From Ptychodera flava (lineage: Eukaryota > Hemichordata > Enteropneusta > Ptychoderidae), in NCBI RefSeq assembly GCF_041260155.1, contig NC_091931.1:31895041-31959040 (forward strand): DNA of 64,000 nt, in the 5' to 3' direction. The notes beneath the pieces were generated by a model. It made no database searches. It saw only the letters and a program-made list of their open reading frames with translations, and had not been told where the DNA came from. Below are positions 46,350 through 59,253 of this stretch, piece by piece. The position numbers and the translations under genes are program-made. Position 1 is the first letter of the stretch; each line of letters starts with the position of its first letter.

Positions 46350-46556
46350 TCAAAGAGGAAAAAGCAGTGAATCAAAAACTTTGATGGTGTTAAGACTTGC
46401 CAACCATCCAATTAAATCTCCTGAGGAGCCATAGAGAGCTTTTTTAGCCAAATCTGATGTGTACAGTGTCTGAGAGGAGCTTTCTTGTAACATTGAAACC
46501 ATAAAAGCACAGCTAATAATGACAAAAACTGCCTTTTTAACTGTTATTTTGTTCAT
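46350..46556 (-). CDS. Small open frame with signal-peptide-like start
   Basis: It encodes 68 residues: a basic start, a hydrophobic core (AVFVIISCAFMVSML) and a possible cleavage region after SSSQ, then about 40 residues without cysteines. It resembles a short secreted peptide but matches no family I know. It lies inside a MITE and could be chance; AT-rich DNA gives hydrophobic frames easily. Confidence 0.2.
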   Translation of the reverse strand: MNKITVKKAVFVIISCAFMVSMLQESSSQTLYTSDLAKKALYGSSGDLIGWLASLNTIKVFDSLLFPL

Positions 46557-47419
46557 AAAAAAGCATCTTTCTACAGAAAACCTATGTCACAAAGGAAAAT
46601 AATTGCATCAATGAGAAGGAAAGATATCTTGTCATTTTTCTATCCCTAAAATAAGTCACTGTATCAAATATATATTGTGAAATATTTGTGCATGTTGCTT
46701 TCTCATACTGAATTCTCATAGAGAGAACAGAAAAGTATCAGGAATTTGTCATCCTTTTCATATGAAATGCAGATTTGATAATGGTACACTTTCACTAAGC
46801 AAACATCAAGATATCTCTGATTTATTAAAGTATTGCGCCCGAAGGGTGCGCCGAAAATATGAAACATCCTGATATCTCTGATATATATGCCTTGTATATT
46901 AAAGTCATGCACCTGAAGGGCATGCTGAAAAATGTCTGATATATTAAAGTAATGAGCTTGAAGAGCACGCTGAAAAATATTGAACATACATATATCTCTG
47001 ATGTATGTATGCTTGATATGTTAAAGTTGGGCGTGCTGAAAATATGACTGATTATTAAAGTTACGCGCCCGAAGGGCGCGCCGAAAAATACAACTCAATG
47101 ATGAAATTTGTGGCTGACACTAGCATTTTATAGGCAATGATGAGCCTGTTTCAAATTCAAAAACACACTGACCCCCCTATTGGGCATTTCAAAACATGGT
47201 GACCCCCCCCTATCACCAAAGTCAAAAACAGGGTGACCCCCCCCCATGAATCCACCGCCCCCCCAGGCTGAAGAAACTGACCAGTCCCTTATTCTAACAA
47301 TGACGTAGTTGACTTTGGACTTCGATTTCGTAAATGTGATGTCCATGCAGTGAGTTTGGGTTGGCGCCTTATAATGCATCTTCGCCCGCCTGCGGTCGAT
47401 ATCCGCATTTATTAGCGAT

Positions 47420-47910
47420 ATTTATCTGTTTTGACTTGACCAAAGTTGGCAAAACTTGCTATGTACATTAAAGATACTAGATACAAGATTATTGAAAGTC
47501 ATTTGACATTTTTTTCAGCCAATTCCCAATATGCATATTTAATGAACCTTCCAAATTAGGGATATATATGGCATTTACTTGATAAAATTTGGCGAAACAT
47601 GCTGTGTACATTGATCATTATACCAGGTTATAACAGTATTGAAAGTCATTTTGCATTTTCATGTCAGCTAATTCATAATTTGCATAAATAGCTAACAAGC
47701 TTTCACGGTTTGCATATAGAGCTTGAAGGACTTGACCAAAGGTAATTACACATGCTATATTGTGATACAATGACAGTACTCAAAGAAATTAATTATTTTT
47801 ATTTCAGCTAATTACATATTTGAATACTTAATGACCTTTAGAATTGATCTGTGGTGAAATTCATTGTGTTGATCATAACCCTTTAAATGTAGCAAAGCAT
47901 GTAGCAAAGG
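47420..47910. repeat. Diverged ~170-bp tandem repeat
   Basis: About three copies of a unit containing ATGTACATT, TATTGAAAGTCATTTTGCATTT and TCAGCTAATT-like stretches, followed by a tail AACACGTGAGCATTTTCAG at about 47,943. Resembles the other satellite-bearing elements in the window in layout. Confidence 0.55.
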
Positions 47911-47976
47911 TTCAAACTTGCACATAAATGCAATATATAATGAAACACGTGAGCATTTTCAGTTCATATCTGAGTT

Positions 47977-48135
47977 GTCAACTGTTAGTAGTTCATTACA
48001 CATTGTCGACAGATTCAAAACGACGATGCACTAAATCTATTCCTTTCTCGTTGTTTCCTCCTCTCAGGGTATGATACTTCAAGAGTTTTTACTTTGGACC
48101 TGTTATGATCATTTCCTTCTCTCCATTGGTGCAAA
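47977..48135. repeat. Dispersed repeat, copy 2
   Basis: Matches 21,750-21,912 in the same orientation with few differences. Non-coding. Confidence 0.75.
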
Positions 48136-48794
48136 AACACTTTCACGTTATTGCCATAATATTTTTTTTTCATTCTGTCGTCCGCTAAGGCAATGTCCTT
48201 CGGTAGGGGTCTGAAAATGATATATATGTTAGACATTCTAGATGATGGCGATAAAAGCTGAAAAACTGAAAACGACCTTTTTGAATTGAATTGAATCGAT
48301 GAAGTGATATTACAGAGAAATTACAGTTGGGCTTTGATACCTACCATGTCGCCAAACACGGGCATGTGGTCGACATGAACTTGTACTGGCGTTTTTAACA
48401 ATCGTAAGTCCTTGCATTTCTTTTCTTTGTTGATTAATTTACCACCTCTCGTTATATCCGAATAGCAAATCCGAGTAACAATGATTTACTCTGACGGCTA
48501 TAAGAATTGTGGATATTTAACCAATGATATCATTCTTTCCATCGGCTTGGCATGCACATACAAAGCTGTTAACATTTCTGTAACATTTCAATTCGTAGTC
48601 GGCGAAACTATCATGTCAACCACCTTCACCCTCAAAAATCATAGGATCCGAAGCATACCAGAAGATTTTCTTTTCAACTGGTAAACTGGGAAAAATGTAA
48701 AACCAATCTTTATTGCCTCTCTAATACATGGATACATTGTAATTTCGAAAGTGAAAATGATATTATCATCCTTACATGCATCCCTTTGGCATTT

Positions 48795-49244
48795 TTAGCA
48801 CATTGTTATTTTTTTTTGAATTACGTACATATCAAATCCAAATGTCGCATATATCTTGTCATTTTCTGTTTTTGAACAAGATTCCAAAACATCAAGCACT
48901 TTCTTCTTGACGTCACTGCCAGCTCTTTTTCCAAACTCGGGCACGATAGTGACCATTTCGAGCAACAGCTCCCCCTGTCGACTGGAATCGTCAAAACAGT
49001 TGGTCACATCGATGCGGTAAGGGATCAACTTTTGTGTATAGTTGAGGTGATTTCTTTCCAACACCTGGCGCACATCAGCTGAAAACTTCAGTTGTACTTT
49101 TTGCAATTCGGCAACGATGGGTTCGCAGAGACGTGTTGGCGTCTCATCTGATAAGAACCAAGAAATTTAAGAAACAAGTATTATATTATAAATAAAAATT
49201 CTTCGGATTCTTGCAGTAATTAGTAATCTTTTTTGTTACAGTTG

Positions 49245-49292
<48 letters not shown>

Positions 49293-50253
49293 GCATACAC
49301 ATATAATGATGTTCCAAATAAAAATAGTGAAAAAGTCAACCTTTGCCTGCTTGTTTACAAACCGCTATAAAAGTTGTAATCGGTACGCCAATACGATAAA
49401 TTGATCTAAGAATCTAAATACACATGAATCCAATGCATGAAGACAATATAATATTAACCAGGGAACACAAGGTACAAGCCTGATGCAACGCTGACTTCCG
49501 TACCGATGCTGTAAGTGGGGATATTACCAGGCCAAAATACCGGTAGGGCCTAACTCTGCAAAGAATGAGATCACAGATGCGCATTTCTGTAGTATCAGCA
49601 TATGCTGTATAAAACGGGAACTATTGATTTTTGTCTACTTTACCTGCTGCCAATGTGATGACCATGACTGACCCTTTCTCCATCTCGTTGTCATGGTAAT
49701 GCATTATGGTCTTTTCAATGTCATCGACGACAATTATCATTTGCAGCAATGTAATCAGATGAAATTTCTTGTCGGCTGCTACATTCGGTCGTTTCTGAAA
49801 TCAAAGCATCTATGATAACACCCCCTAACAATGTAAGGCAGAGAGCATGTAATTATAGGCATACGAAATAAATGAAAATGCGAATTTTAGGTTGTATGCG
49901 CCTCGAAAATGAAAGACTTCAACTTTTGCTCAAATTACCCTCGAGGAATCTTTCAACTATCCTCTTTCAAAGTCACGAATAAAAATTGGGGATCACCGAG
50001 CAAATTTTGGTACTAGAGAAACAAACCAAAGATTTATCGATATATGAAATTCAAAATGGCCGCCATCCCTGTGTTAACTCTATGAAGAAAAATACATTTT
50101 TTGATTTTCGGAAAACTAAGACGGTAAAAAAAGATTTCTTACACCAAGAGCTTTAAAATGAACCGCCACAAGTGGTAGATAAAAAAAAGAATTGAAAAAT
50201 TTGGAGAGTCCGAATACATACATACATACATACATACATACATACATACATAC

Positions 50254-50313
<60 letters not shown>

Positions 50314-50327
50314 AAGAGTCCGAATAC

Positions 50328-50417
<90 letters not shown>

Positions 50418-51353
50418 TAAGCACGTCTCGTAGCATTCCAACTTACCTCGTATTCTTCCGTTGTTTGCTCCACGAATTCAAATGTGACACCGCCAAGGTC
50501 CCTCTCTTTCACCAAGTCCTTGAACTTTTGCTGTTCTCCAGCCATAGGCTCCACGCTCCTGCACACAACCTTGGGATGCTGTTTCAAAGTAACTTCCAGT
50601 AACTCGCAACATGCTTTGCCTTTTGCCAGTTAAAAAAGGAAACATGTCTTAGGAGTTTTTGAAATTTCTGTAAATTAATTTATCATATCAACTAGCAAGG
50701 TTCGAAACAGTGATGAATATTATTGTATCCATTCTAATTTCTTTGTTATTTTTCTTCAAAAAAATGTTTTACATTGGCACGTTTCCGAAGGGTTATTTCC
50801 CCACATTTCATTTAAAGAGTGTTTATTGCTTTTGTGGTGGCAAAATGTCAACCTTTCAGCTTGTGACATTCGCTTCTAATATGTAGGCAAGGTTGAGTTA
50901 AGGTTATTTCATGCATTTCAAAGAGGATGTCAGCTGTTTCGTATTTGAAGTTGGCGAGATGGGTGGGAAGTTATTCAATTAAGTCACTTTGCTAGCAAAT
51001 TACATATGCCCTACTAATTCTGTTCTTTTGGAATACAAAAAAATCTGAGTGTCTACCTACATATCACGTACGTCAACGAAGACTACAAATTATTTGTTTT
51101 TGCGATTTCTAGATTTCTTTGCAAAGCGATTTGTCTGTCTTCACCTACCTTCGCCGGACCCAACATCAAGGTGACGAAGTCCATCCTCGTTCACAGGTAG
51201 CGTTATTTTCTTCAGCACATCCGTGGTAAAGTCATTCTCAATCCACGCTGAAAACCATCGCCTCTCGTCACTGCGCTTGTGCCATTCTTCTAACGACTCC
51301 TCGTACGATGGCCAACTGTCTAGTAACTCTGCGTTGGATTTATCTGACTCCAT
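48795..51353 (-). CDS. Histamine N-methyltransferase-like, copy A
   Basis: Four exons: 51,353-51,149, 50,619-50,447, 49,794-49,644 and 49,147-48,795. All junctions are GT/AG and in phase, giving 293 residues, very close to human HNMT (292). The family transfers a methyl group from S-adenosylmethionine to a small amine in the cytosol. The start ATG has a good context (TTGCCATGG). Visible parts are YEESLEEW near the N-terminus, aligning with the HNMT segment holding Glu28; the cofactor glycine loop [14 protein letters not shown] after the second strand; and LLQM, aligning with Gln143. The C-terminal segment ([12 protein letters not shown]) does not keep the Asn283 of human HNMT, so the substrate may not be histamine. 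An AATAAA lies about 80 bases past the stop (minus strand, 48,715-48,710). Introns hold GA, TACA and TA repeats. Confidence 0.9.
49244..49290. repeat. (GA)n microsatellite, copy A intron
   Basis: A GA run of about 45 bases in intron 3, at the same place as the longer run at 57,327-57,416 in copy B. Confidence 0.95.
50215..50416. repeat. (TACA)n(TA)n microsatellites, copy A intron only
   Basis: A TACA run followed by two TA runs separated by TTTAAAGAGTCCGAATACA. Copy B has only a ten-base TA stretch here. Confidence 0.95.
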
Positions 51354-52065
51354 GGCAACGGGGGTGTTTGTGATATTGGGCGCCGTATGGGGTGTCGACT
51401 ACTTTGGAAATGGTGGAAAGACCTATTGTAGAGCAAGCAAATATCGCGGTCTTGATAACCTATAAACCTTTAGTGATACGGTTCTGAAGGTCTCAAGGCA
51501 TACTGGTGTAAAGTTTGCTATGTTTGCTATTTTCAAACAAACAGAGGATACGCTTATGACAATTTCAACCGACCAAGGATTGCTAGAGTATAATTATAAA
51601 GCTCATGGCTATGTGAACAAGTTGACATGGAGGGTGGAAATGAAAATGCTCCTCTGTGTGTATTTCCATGTATGTCAACACTATATATTTGGCCTATGAA
51701 TTGGAGATATATATAATACAAACTTTTTCCAAGTACAAAGTGGTTTACTTTGTACTTGAAGTAATTTTGTGTTATTATTTATAACGCTCTGCTTTAGCAT
51801 CGAGCACTGTAATTTCCCACGAGGACATCAGTATGCTATCAGTGAGATTAGACAACATTTGTAGCATGCAATGTTTGTTCGGCGACAAAACCAGAATTCA
51901 TGCACGCAGCTCTGGAGTGCATATTTCGTAGATGTAAATCCACCGCGATACCCCGGGTCCGAAGTCTACGCTACCCCATATATCAGTCGCACATATCGCC
52001 ATATATGGAAGGCGATAGTAAAATACGCCCTCGGGCGGCAAGTACGTGCCAGTGGAAACTACTAA

Positions 52066-53459
52066 CCGGTGGACTTTGATATCCTGGGGGGGGGGCTTGG
52101 AAGATTTGGGGAAAAAAAAAGATGCCAGGTGGAGTTGCTCGAAAAAAAAAATCTGGCTTTAGGTGGCTCATGGAAAAAAAATTACGGACCATTGCGACTC
52201 GGAAAAAAAAAATCTTGGCAATTGTTCTATGCACACTGCAGCATCAATAAAAATCAAGCAGTAGCTCTAGAGTTTATAAAGCATAAACCATTTCAAGCTT
52301 GAGGAACAATAACTAAATATGAACAATTGTACAGTATACATGACCTTCTGATTAGAGGAAGTATGCTGAATTGAAATTGCTCACCAGTGTTTTCCAGAAA
52401 TGTGTAAATCTGAATGTAAGGATTTGTCAAAATACCACAAGAAGAGAGACAGCCTGCAAACATTTTACTATTATCGTTTGCGCATAGAAAACTCATAACA
52501 ATGAAAAAATGCGTAGAGACTCAATCCAATGCGTAATATTATTACGCATTGGATCGACTCTCTACACATTTTTTCATTGTTATGAGTTTTCTATATACGC
52601 ATGTTTTATTCGTAAATGCGAACACTGTTATAGTGAATTATCTTACCAATGTTTTTCTTAACAAAAGCGAATGTGTTTTGATTAGAATTGAATGAGTTTG
52701 ATGGTTTGGGGAAACTACTATGTGGTAATGAAGAATGGGAAATGGGCAATGAAATGAGCAGACAGCAGGTGATTTAAGATTAAATGTTACATCTTCACTG
52801 CAAATAAAACCATAAGTGTGTCATAAATAATACAAACAAAACAAAATCATGTTTGTTTGTTTTGTTGTATGTGAGCCACGTCTAAGACACACAACAAAAG
52901 TACTGTTTCAGTCAGTAAATGTCACCTCAGATGCCACCAGAGAAAACCATTTCCACTCCAAAATTTCATTTTTCGCCTTGCGAGAGGGGGGACACCCCCC
53001 TCTCGCGCTCTCCCCCCCTCGTTCGCTACGCTCACTCGCCACTCAGTCGCTTCGCTCCCTCGCAGTCCACCCGTCTACTTCTTAAATTACCCGGCTACTT
53101 TCAATGTAAGGACAACAATAACAAGTAAATGCCATAAATGTACATGATTTTACAAATATGTTTTTGTAAAGTGAATCAAAAATGTACATGTATTTACATA
53201 TCTTTATTTAGTTTCTTGAATATAGTCTGTGTGCGATAGAACAGCATCTAGTTACTGGGTGTGAACAACCAAGCAAACAAACATTGCACCGAAATTTGGT
53301 AAAAAAAAAATATATCTCGAAGAAGGAAAGTGAAAAAAAAAAAGTTGCCAGCATATGCCCTGTAGAAAAAAAATAATTCATGGTGAAGCATGTGGGAAAA
53401 AAAATAATGGCTCTCCACCAATCTTCCAAGCCCCCCCCAGGATATCAAATGGTCCACTC
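52066..53459. mobile_element. 1.39-kb MITE in unit A, probable TAA target duplication
   Basis: The left end (GTGGACTTTGATATCCTGGGG ... CTTGGAAGATT) is inverted at the right (AATCTTCCAAGCCCCCCCCAGG). TAA flanks both sides (52,063-52,065; 53,460-53,462). The arms run inward for at least 150 bases with poly-A/poly-T blocks. It is absent from unit B, so it inserted after the duplication or was lost from B. A CpG-rich patch with TCGCTTCGCTCCCTCGC lies at about 52,985-53,075. Confidence 0.8.
52474..52605. repeat. ~130-bp palindrome nested in the unit A MITE
   Basis: CATAGAAAACTCATAACAATG faces CATTGTTATGAGTTTTCTAT, and the inner arms (ATCCAATGCGTAATA / TATTACGCATTGGAT) continue the pairing to the centre near 52,540. 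Probably a hairpin MITE. Confidence 0.85.
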
Positions 53460-53812
53460 TAACATTGTTTTTTTGACCCACAGAGAGTCCTATGGAAAAT
53501 GCACATACCCGAAATTTAAGTTCTGTTAAATAAAATCTGATTGGCTGAAACTTGCAGGCTTTTGTACGCAGATAGATAGGCATGAACATTGACGTCTCAA
53601 TGCTGCCACATATGGCCATATTTGCTGATGTTCATATAATCCTCCCAGACAAAGATAGCGCCATTCGAATACCTAACATTTTCATGAAGCTGCCAGCAAT
53701 TTATGCAGGCTCACAAACATAACAGCCCGCAAACCCGGGTACGACATCGCGCGGTTGTAAACGGTAACCGAAAATCACGTTGCCTTCTCGTCCCCATAAC
53801 CGCTACTGAGAC

Positions 53813-54121
53813 AGAGTCAACGTTAACGTACCCGAGGATATCGCGGGCGTAAAATTGAGTAGCACTTATACCAGTAACTGTACATGTACTGTTTCGTGAA
53901 TCACCTCATTTCTGCAACTGCTGTAACCTTACCTGGACGCGTACGGTGATGCTTCGGCTGTTGTAGTTACCCGGAGCGCATGCGCGTATTCTAGTTGACC
54001 CGTCATTTAATTTGTTTGATCTCGAATGAGGTGATTCACGAAACTGCACACGTACAATTACTGATATATGTGGTACTCAGTTTTACGCTTGCGATGTTTT
54101 AAGTACGTTAACGTTGACTTG
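53813..54121. repeat. ~310-bp inverted-repeat element, unit A copy
   Basis: AGTCAACGTTAACGTAC ... TTCGTGAATCACCTCATT at the left is inverted at 54,026-54,121. The middle contains a GGAGCGCATGCGCGTATTC stretch. The counterpart in unit B is at about 60,115-60,377, so it predates the duplication. Confidence 0.75.
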
Positions 54122-54246
54122 CCGGGTCTCTACAGGATCAGAGGATAGCCCACTTAGCTCATTACTTTCTTTACCTAAAACGTCCTCCCCAGACTGGGGG
54201 GAGTAAATGTGAAAGTGCAAAAGTCTTACGACAATATTAATCTTAA

Positions 54247-54431
54247 AGGTATACTGTCACCTGTTCCAATTTTGCCACAGTTACCATGGAAAGAGAAAAT
54301 CTAACCAATCACAGATTTTAAGCGGGTGGCCGCTTTTTAAAAACAGCGCCCTCACATGGGCATTTTGAATACCAAGGAACGCCCCTTTGACCATATATGG
54401 ACATTTTTAGATTACAGGTGACTGTATACCT
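54247..54431. mobile_element. 185-bp MITE with TTAA target duplication
   Basis: AGGTATACTGTCACCTG at the left and CAGGTGACTGTATACCT at the right, flanked by TTAA (54,243-54,246; 54,432-54,435). Unit B has no such insertion at the matching place near 60,500. Confidence 0.85.
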
Positions 54432-54907
54432 TTAATGAAACAGGTTGTTGAAAGTTCAAAGTGCTGAAAGGTTCAGACATGCATAATATAATTAACCTTG
54501 AAGGATTGCGTATTTATTAACTTTTTTATTTATTTATTTGTTACAACCCTTTTAAAGCAAGTGTTCACTAAAAAACAACAGGAGCAGTAAATTAAACTGG
54601 GCACTGGAAATGCAAATCAAAAGTTACAGAAGAGCTAGCTGAAAAAAAATATTAACAAAGAAAAGAAACCATTATGCTTATATAAGTGACAGCAAAATTA
54701 GGGGGTCAACTTCAGTTGGCAAACTTGGAGATGGCGAACCTTCTTTTCACTGCAAAAAGGGGTCCAAGTTGAATGTTTTGCGAAACAGGGGTGACAATCC
54801 CCGCACGTTTTTGTAGTCTTATAGTCATTAACTATGTTTCGCCACATAAATATCAAAATTGACTTTTATCACGCTGTAAACGTCAAATATTCTGAACTGA
54901 CAAATAT

Positions 54908-55058
54908 TATAAGGTTATTCACAAAATACCGGGATTTATGTCCGAGTACATCGTGCAGCGGAGGTATTGTCCGAGACGCGTAGCGTCGAGGACAATACCG
55001 TAGCGTACGATGTACGAGGACATAAATCCCGGTATTTTGTGAATAACCTTATTATTAT
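54908..55058. repeat. 150-bp CpG-bearing palindrome
   Basis: ATAAGGTTATTCACAAAATACC at the left faces its exact inverse at the right, and the arms continue to a GACGCGTAGCGTC core. It is joined to an element at about 55,050-55,511 whose ends ATTATTATACACCT and AGGTGTATAATAAT are also inverted. Confidence 0.8.
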
Positions 55059-55511
55059 ACACCTTTTTAGTCCAACTTTACTTGAAAAAAGTCAAAATTT
55101 AGGCGTTTTTGGATGCTTCTGCACTGAGCGATCGCGAGCAGACTTGGAACGCGTTCAGCGCGTCCGCTAAGCGCACAGAATGAAATTTCAACCCGCGCTG
55201 CGCAGTGTGCGTGGTAGAAATTTTACGTCTGCAGCATAATTTCACTTAAATTCCCCGGTTTTGGACTAACAATGATTTGCTTTGTGAAGTACTGAATGTT
55301 AAGAAGTATTTGTTGTTGTAAAAATGTAAAATATTCTCTTCTTTTTCCTCGCGTTGACGTAAAGGTGTTTTGAGGTCAAAGGTCAAATAGCGTCCAATAA
55401 CACCTAAAGTTATTGTACTCCGCGTCAAAGTTATTGGACTCCGCGTCCTCTGATACCGAAACTTACTGTACGACGAAACTCCATAGGTTACAGACGTAGG
55501 TGTATAATAAT
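55050..55511. mobile_element. ~460-bp inverted-repeat element
   Basis: Terminal ATTATTATACACCT / AGGTGTATAATAAT, with internal TAGTCCAAC / GTTGGACTA-type inverted pieces. The target duplication is ambiguous because the flanks are AT-rich. Confidence 0.55.
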
Positions 55512-56883
55512 ATATATTAGATGATATTATTTGTTGCTAGTTTAACTGCTTCTTTCTTTAACTCAAACGGACCGTTCCTTTCCATGACAAGACTATGCTT
55601 TCAGTTTAGTACCGTTTTCCAGATGTCTGCAATTGTTTATCATATCAACCAACCAATCAATCGATGAATGTCCTATCAATTTTAGTTGCTTTAAAAAAAA
55701 AGAACTTCGTCGTTACTTGGTCCGAGTATTTATTGTTACTCTTTCATAATCTCAAATCTTCATCGTCACTTTCAAACTACAACTTTTTTTTTGAAAAAGA
55801 TAAATTTATTTCAACATAGTCGCAAACAAAACACATCTACATAACTGTGAATGCATTAAAATTACAATGCAACTTGTCTGAAAAACCCCAAATAATTACC
55901 TGTTTAATTACAAACTACAACTCGCCACCTATAGTCTGTGGAAAAGCGCCCTCTAAAGCATGACAAGTGTAACCTTCGATCTGAGGTCAGACGTGTACCC
56001 CTCATACATCGTAGGCGATAGAGTTGTTTTGTTTGTTGAATAACAATACGCATTCTATACACAGTGCAATGTAATCGTTAACGAAACAATAATGTCTGAA
56101 ATTTTGTTGTCAACACTGATATTGGTCTTTTCACACAAACAGGAGTATTGACAAGTTCAAGACAGGGAATTTTAAGATGTATATATTTTTTTCAAAGTAA
56201 CGAGAATATTTTCGTTCAGTTGACCGCTAGGCAATGTCCCTTGGTGGAGTTGTGAAAATGGTATATAGATGTTAAACATTCTATGATGATAGCGATAAAA
56301 GCTGAAAGACTGAAAACGACTTTTTGTTGTTTTAAATTGAACTGTATGAATCAACTTGAGATTGCAGGGAAAGTACAGTTGGGCTTGGAAACCTATGTCG
56401 CCAAACATTGGCGTGTGGTCGACGTGAACTTGTACTGGCGTTTTGTAGGAAACACATCTATGAAAGAACAATCATAAGCCCTCGCATTTCTTTTCTTTGT
56501 TGGTTAATTTACCACCTTTCGTTATATCCGAATAGCAAATCTGAATAACATTTTACTCTGACGATTACAAGAATTGTTGATAATTTAACTCACATCACTA
56601 TTCTTCCAAATAGTATTGGCCTGCCCGTACAAAGTTGTAAACATTCGTAACATTCCTGTAACGTTCCAATTCGTTGTCGGCTTAACTGTTGTTTCAAGCA
56701 ATTTTACTGGCAAAAACCATAGGACCTGAAGCATACCAGAACATTTCCTTTTCAACTGGTAAACTATAAATATGTAAAACCAATCCTTATAACATCTCTG
56801 ATACGTGGTTACATAGTAATTTCGAAAGTAAAAATGATATTATCCTTACAGGTACCCCATCGGTAATTTTTAGCACGTCAAGT

Positions 56884-57323
56884 TTACGATTTGTGAATAA
56901 TGTACGTATCAAATCCAAATGTTGCGTATATCTTGTCATTTTCTGTCTTTGAACGAGATTCCAAAACATCAAGCACTTTCTTCCTGACGTCACTGCCAGC
57001 CCTTTTTCCAAACTCGGGCACGATAGTGATCATTTCGAGCAACAGCTCCCCCTGTCGACTGGAATCGTCAAAACAGTTGGTCACATCGACGCGGTAAGGG
57101 ATAAACTTTTGTGTATAGTTGAGGTGATTTCTTTCCAACACCTGGCGCACATCACCTGAAGACTTCAGCTTTACTTTTTGCAATTCGCCAACGATGGGTT
57201 CGCAGAGACGTGCTGGCGACTCATCTAATAAGAACCAAGAAATTTAAGAAAACAAAGTATTACTTTATATATAAAAATGGTGTTTCCGGCGGATTCTTGC
57301 ATTAGTTAATGTTTGTTGTTGTT

Positions 57324-57420
<97 letters not shown>

Positions 57421-59253
57421 CACACACAGAGCGGCATTCATATGTAATGATATTCCAAATAAAAATAGTGAAAAAGTCAACATTTGCCTTCTTGTCTACA
57501 AACCGCTATAAAAGTTATTACGTAATCGGGTACGCCGATGAATTGTTCTAAGAATCTAAATACATCATGAAATTGATGCCAATCACACATGAATCCAATG
57601 TATGAAGACAGTATATATGGTATTAACCATGGAACACATGGTACAAGACCGATACGCTGACTACAGTACCGATGCTGTAGGTGGGGAGTATTACCAGGCC
57701 AAATAGGGCCTAACTCTGCGCATTTCTATGTTATCAGCATATGGATTTCTGTCGACCTTACCTGCTACCAATGTGATGACCATGATCGACCCTTTCTCCA
57801 TCTCGTTGTCATGGTAATGCATAATGGTCTTTTCAATGTCATCGACGACTATTATCATTTGCAGCAATGTAACCAGATGAAATTTCTTGTCGGCGGCTAC
57901 ATTCGGTCGATTCTGAAATCAAAACCGCTTTGATAACACCCCCAAACAATGCATGGCAGAGAGCAAGTAATTAGGCATACGAGGCGCATACTACCTTACC
58001 TTCGCACGTTCATTTATTTCGGAAACGAAAGATTTAAACTTTTGTACGAATTTTCCTTAAAAATCTTTCAACTATCCTCAAGCTCTTTCCAAGTCACGAA
58101 TAAAATTGGAGATTATCGAGCAAATTTTGGTACTAGAGAAACAAACCGAAGATCTACCGATATCTGAAATTCAAAATGGCCGCCATCCCTGTGTTAACTC
58201 TATTGAGAAAAATAAAATTTTCGATTTTCGAAAAACTAAGACGGTGAAAAGTTTTCTTACACCAAGAGCTTTAAAATGAACCCCAACAAGTGGTAGATAA
58301 AAAAATTGAAAAAGTTGGAGAGTTCGAATATATATATATGACCTAAGCACGTCTCGCAGCATTCCAACTTACCTCGTAATCTTCCGTTCTTTGCTCCATC
58401 CATTCAAATGAGATACCGTCAAGGTCCCTCTCTTTCACCAAGTCCTTGAACTTTTGCTGTTCTCCAGCCATAGGCTCCACGCTTCTGCACACAATCTTGG
58501 GATGCTGTTCCAAAGTAACTTCCAGTAACTCGCAACATGCTTTGCCTTTTGCAAGTTAAAATAGGAAACATGTCTCAGGAGTTTTTTGAAATTTTCTGTA
58601 AATGAATTTAATAATATCAACCAGCAGGGTTCGAAACAGAGATGAATGTTATTGTACCCATTAGTATATTTGTTATTTTTCTCCAAACGAAGGGATATTT
58701 CCCCAGATTTCATCTACGACAGTTTATTGCTTTAGTGGTGGCAAATGTCATCTTTTTCAGCTTCACATTCGTTTTCTAATATATAGGCAAGGTTGAGTTA
58801 AGGTTATTTCATGCATTTCAAAAGAAGATGTTAACAATTTCGTATTTTAAGTCTGCAAGATGGGTGGGAAGCTATTCAATTAAGTCATTTTCCAGCAAAT
58901 TACATGTATATATGCCCCACTAATTCTGTTCTTGTCGAATAAATACAACGATTCCGAGTGTTGACCTAAATATCAACGAAGACTACAAATTACTTATTTT
59001 TGCGATTTCCAAATTTCTTTGCAAAGCGAATTGTCTGTCTTCACCTACCGTCGCCGGACCCAACATCAAGGTGACGAAGTCCATCCCCGTTCGCACGTAG
59101 AGCTATTTTCTTCAGCACATCCGTGGTAAAGTCATTCTGTATCCACGCTGAAAACCCTCGTGTCTCTTCACTGCGCTTGCGCCATTCTTCTAACGACTCC
59201 TCGTACGATGGCCAACTGTCCAGTAACTCTTCGTTGGATTTATCTGACTCCAT
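56884..59253 (-). CDS. Histamine N-methyltransferase-like, copy B
   Basis: Four exons: 59,253-59,049, 58,545-58,373, 57,912-57,762 and 57,224-56,884, all in phase, giving 289 residues. The exon lengths match copy A exactly for the first three exons (205, 173 and 151 bases), and the sequence is a close paralogue: [22 protein letters not shown] and LLQM are all kept. Several changes cluster in the N-terminal helix region (RKRSEETRGFSAWIQ against [15 protein letters not shown]) and after the cofactor domain (ISFEWMEQRTEDYE). The C-terminus ends earlier (TYIIHKS) and again lacks the human Asn283 equivalent. Likely function is S-adenosylmethionine-dependent methylation of a small amine, substrate unknown. 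The AATAAA seen after copy A is not preserved here. Confidence 0.9.
57327..57416. repeat. (GA)n microsatellite, copy B intron
   Basis: A GA run of about 90 bases, twice as long as its counterpart in copy A. Confidence 0.97.

Larger units (their letters stand above)
45719..47288. mobile_element. 1.57-kb composite MITE with TTA target duplication
   Basis: GGGACTGGTCAGTTTCTTCGG at the left and its inverse CTGAAGAAACTGACCAGTCCC at the right, each flanked by TTA (45,716-45,718; 47,289-47,291). Next to the ends are poly-G/C tracts and AACAGGGTGACCCCCC repeats in inverted orientation. The middle contains a TA microsatellite, a nested TTAA element and short repeats around CGCCCGAAGGGCGCGCCG at about 46,830-47,090. 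Harbinger-like by target and length. Confidence 0.85.

Noticed and set aside
52849-53128. Frames with repeated SLRSLA or PPLVRYAHSP motifs
   Set aside because: They translate a short CpG-rich TCGCTTCGCTCCC-type repeat inside a MITE.
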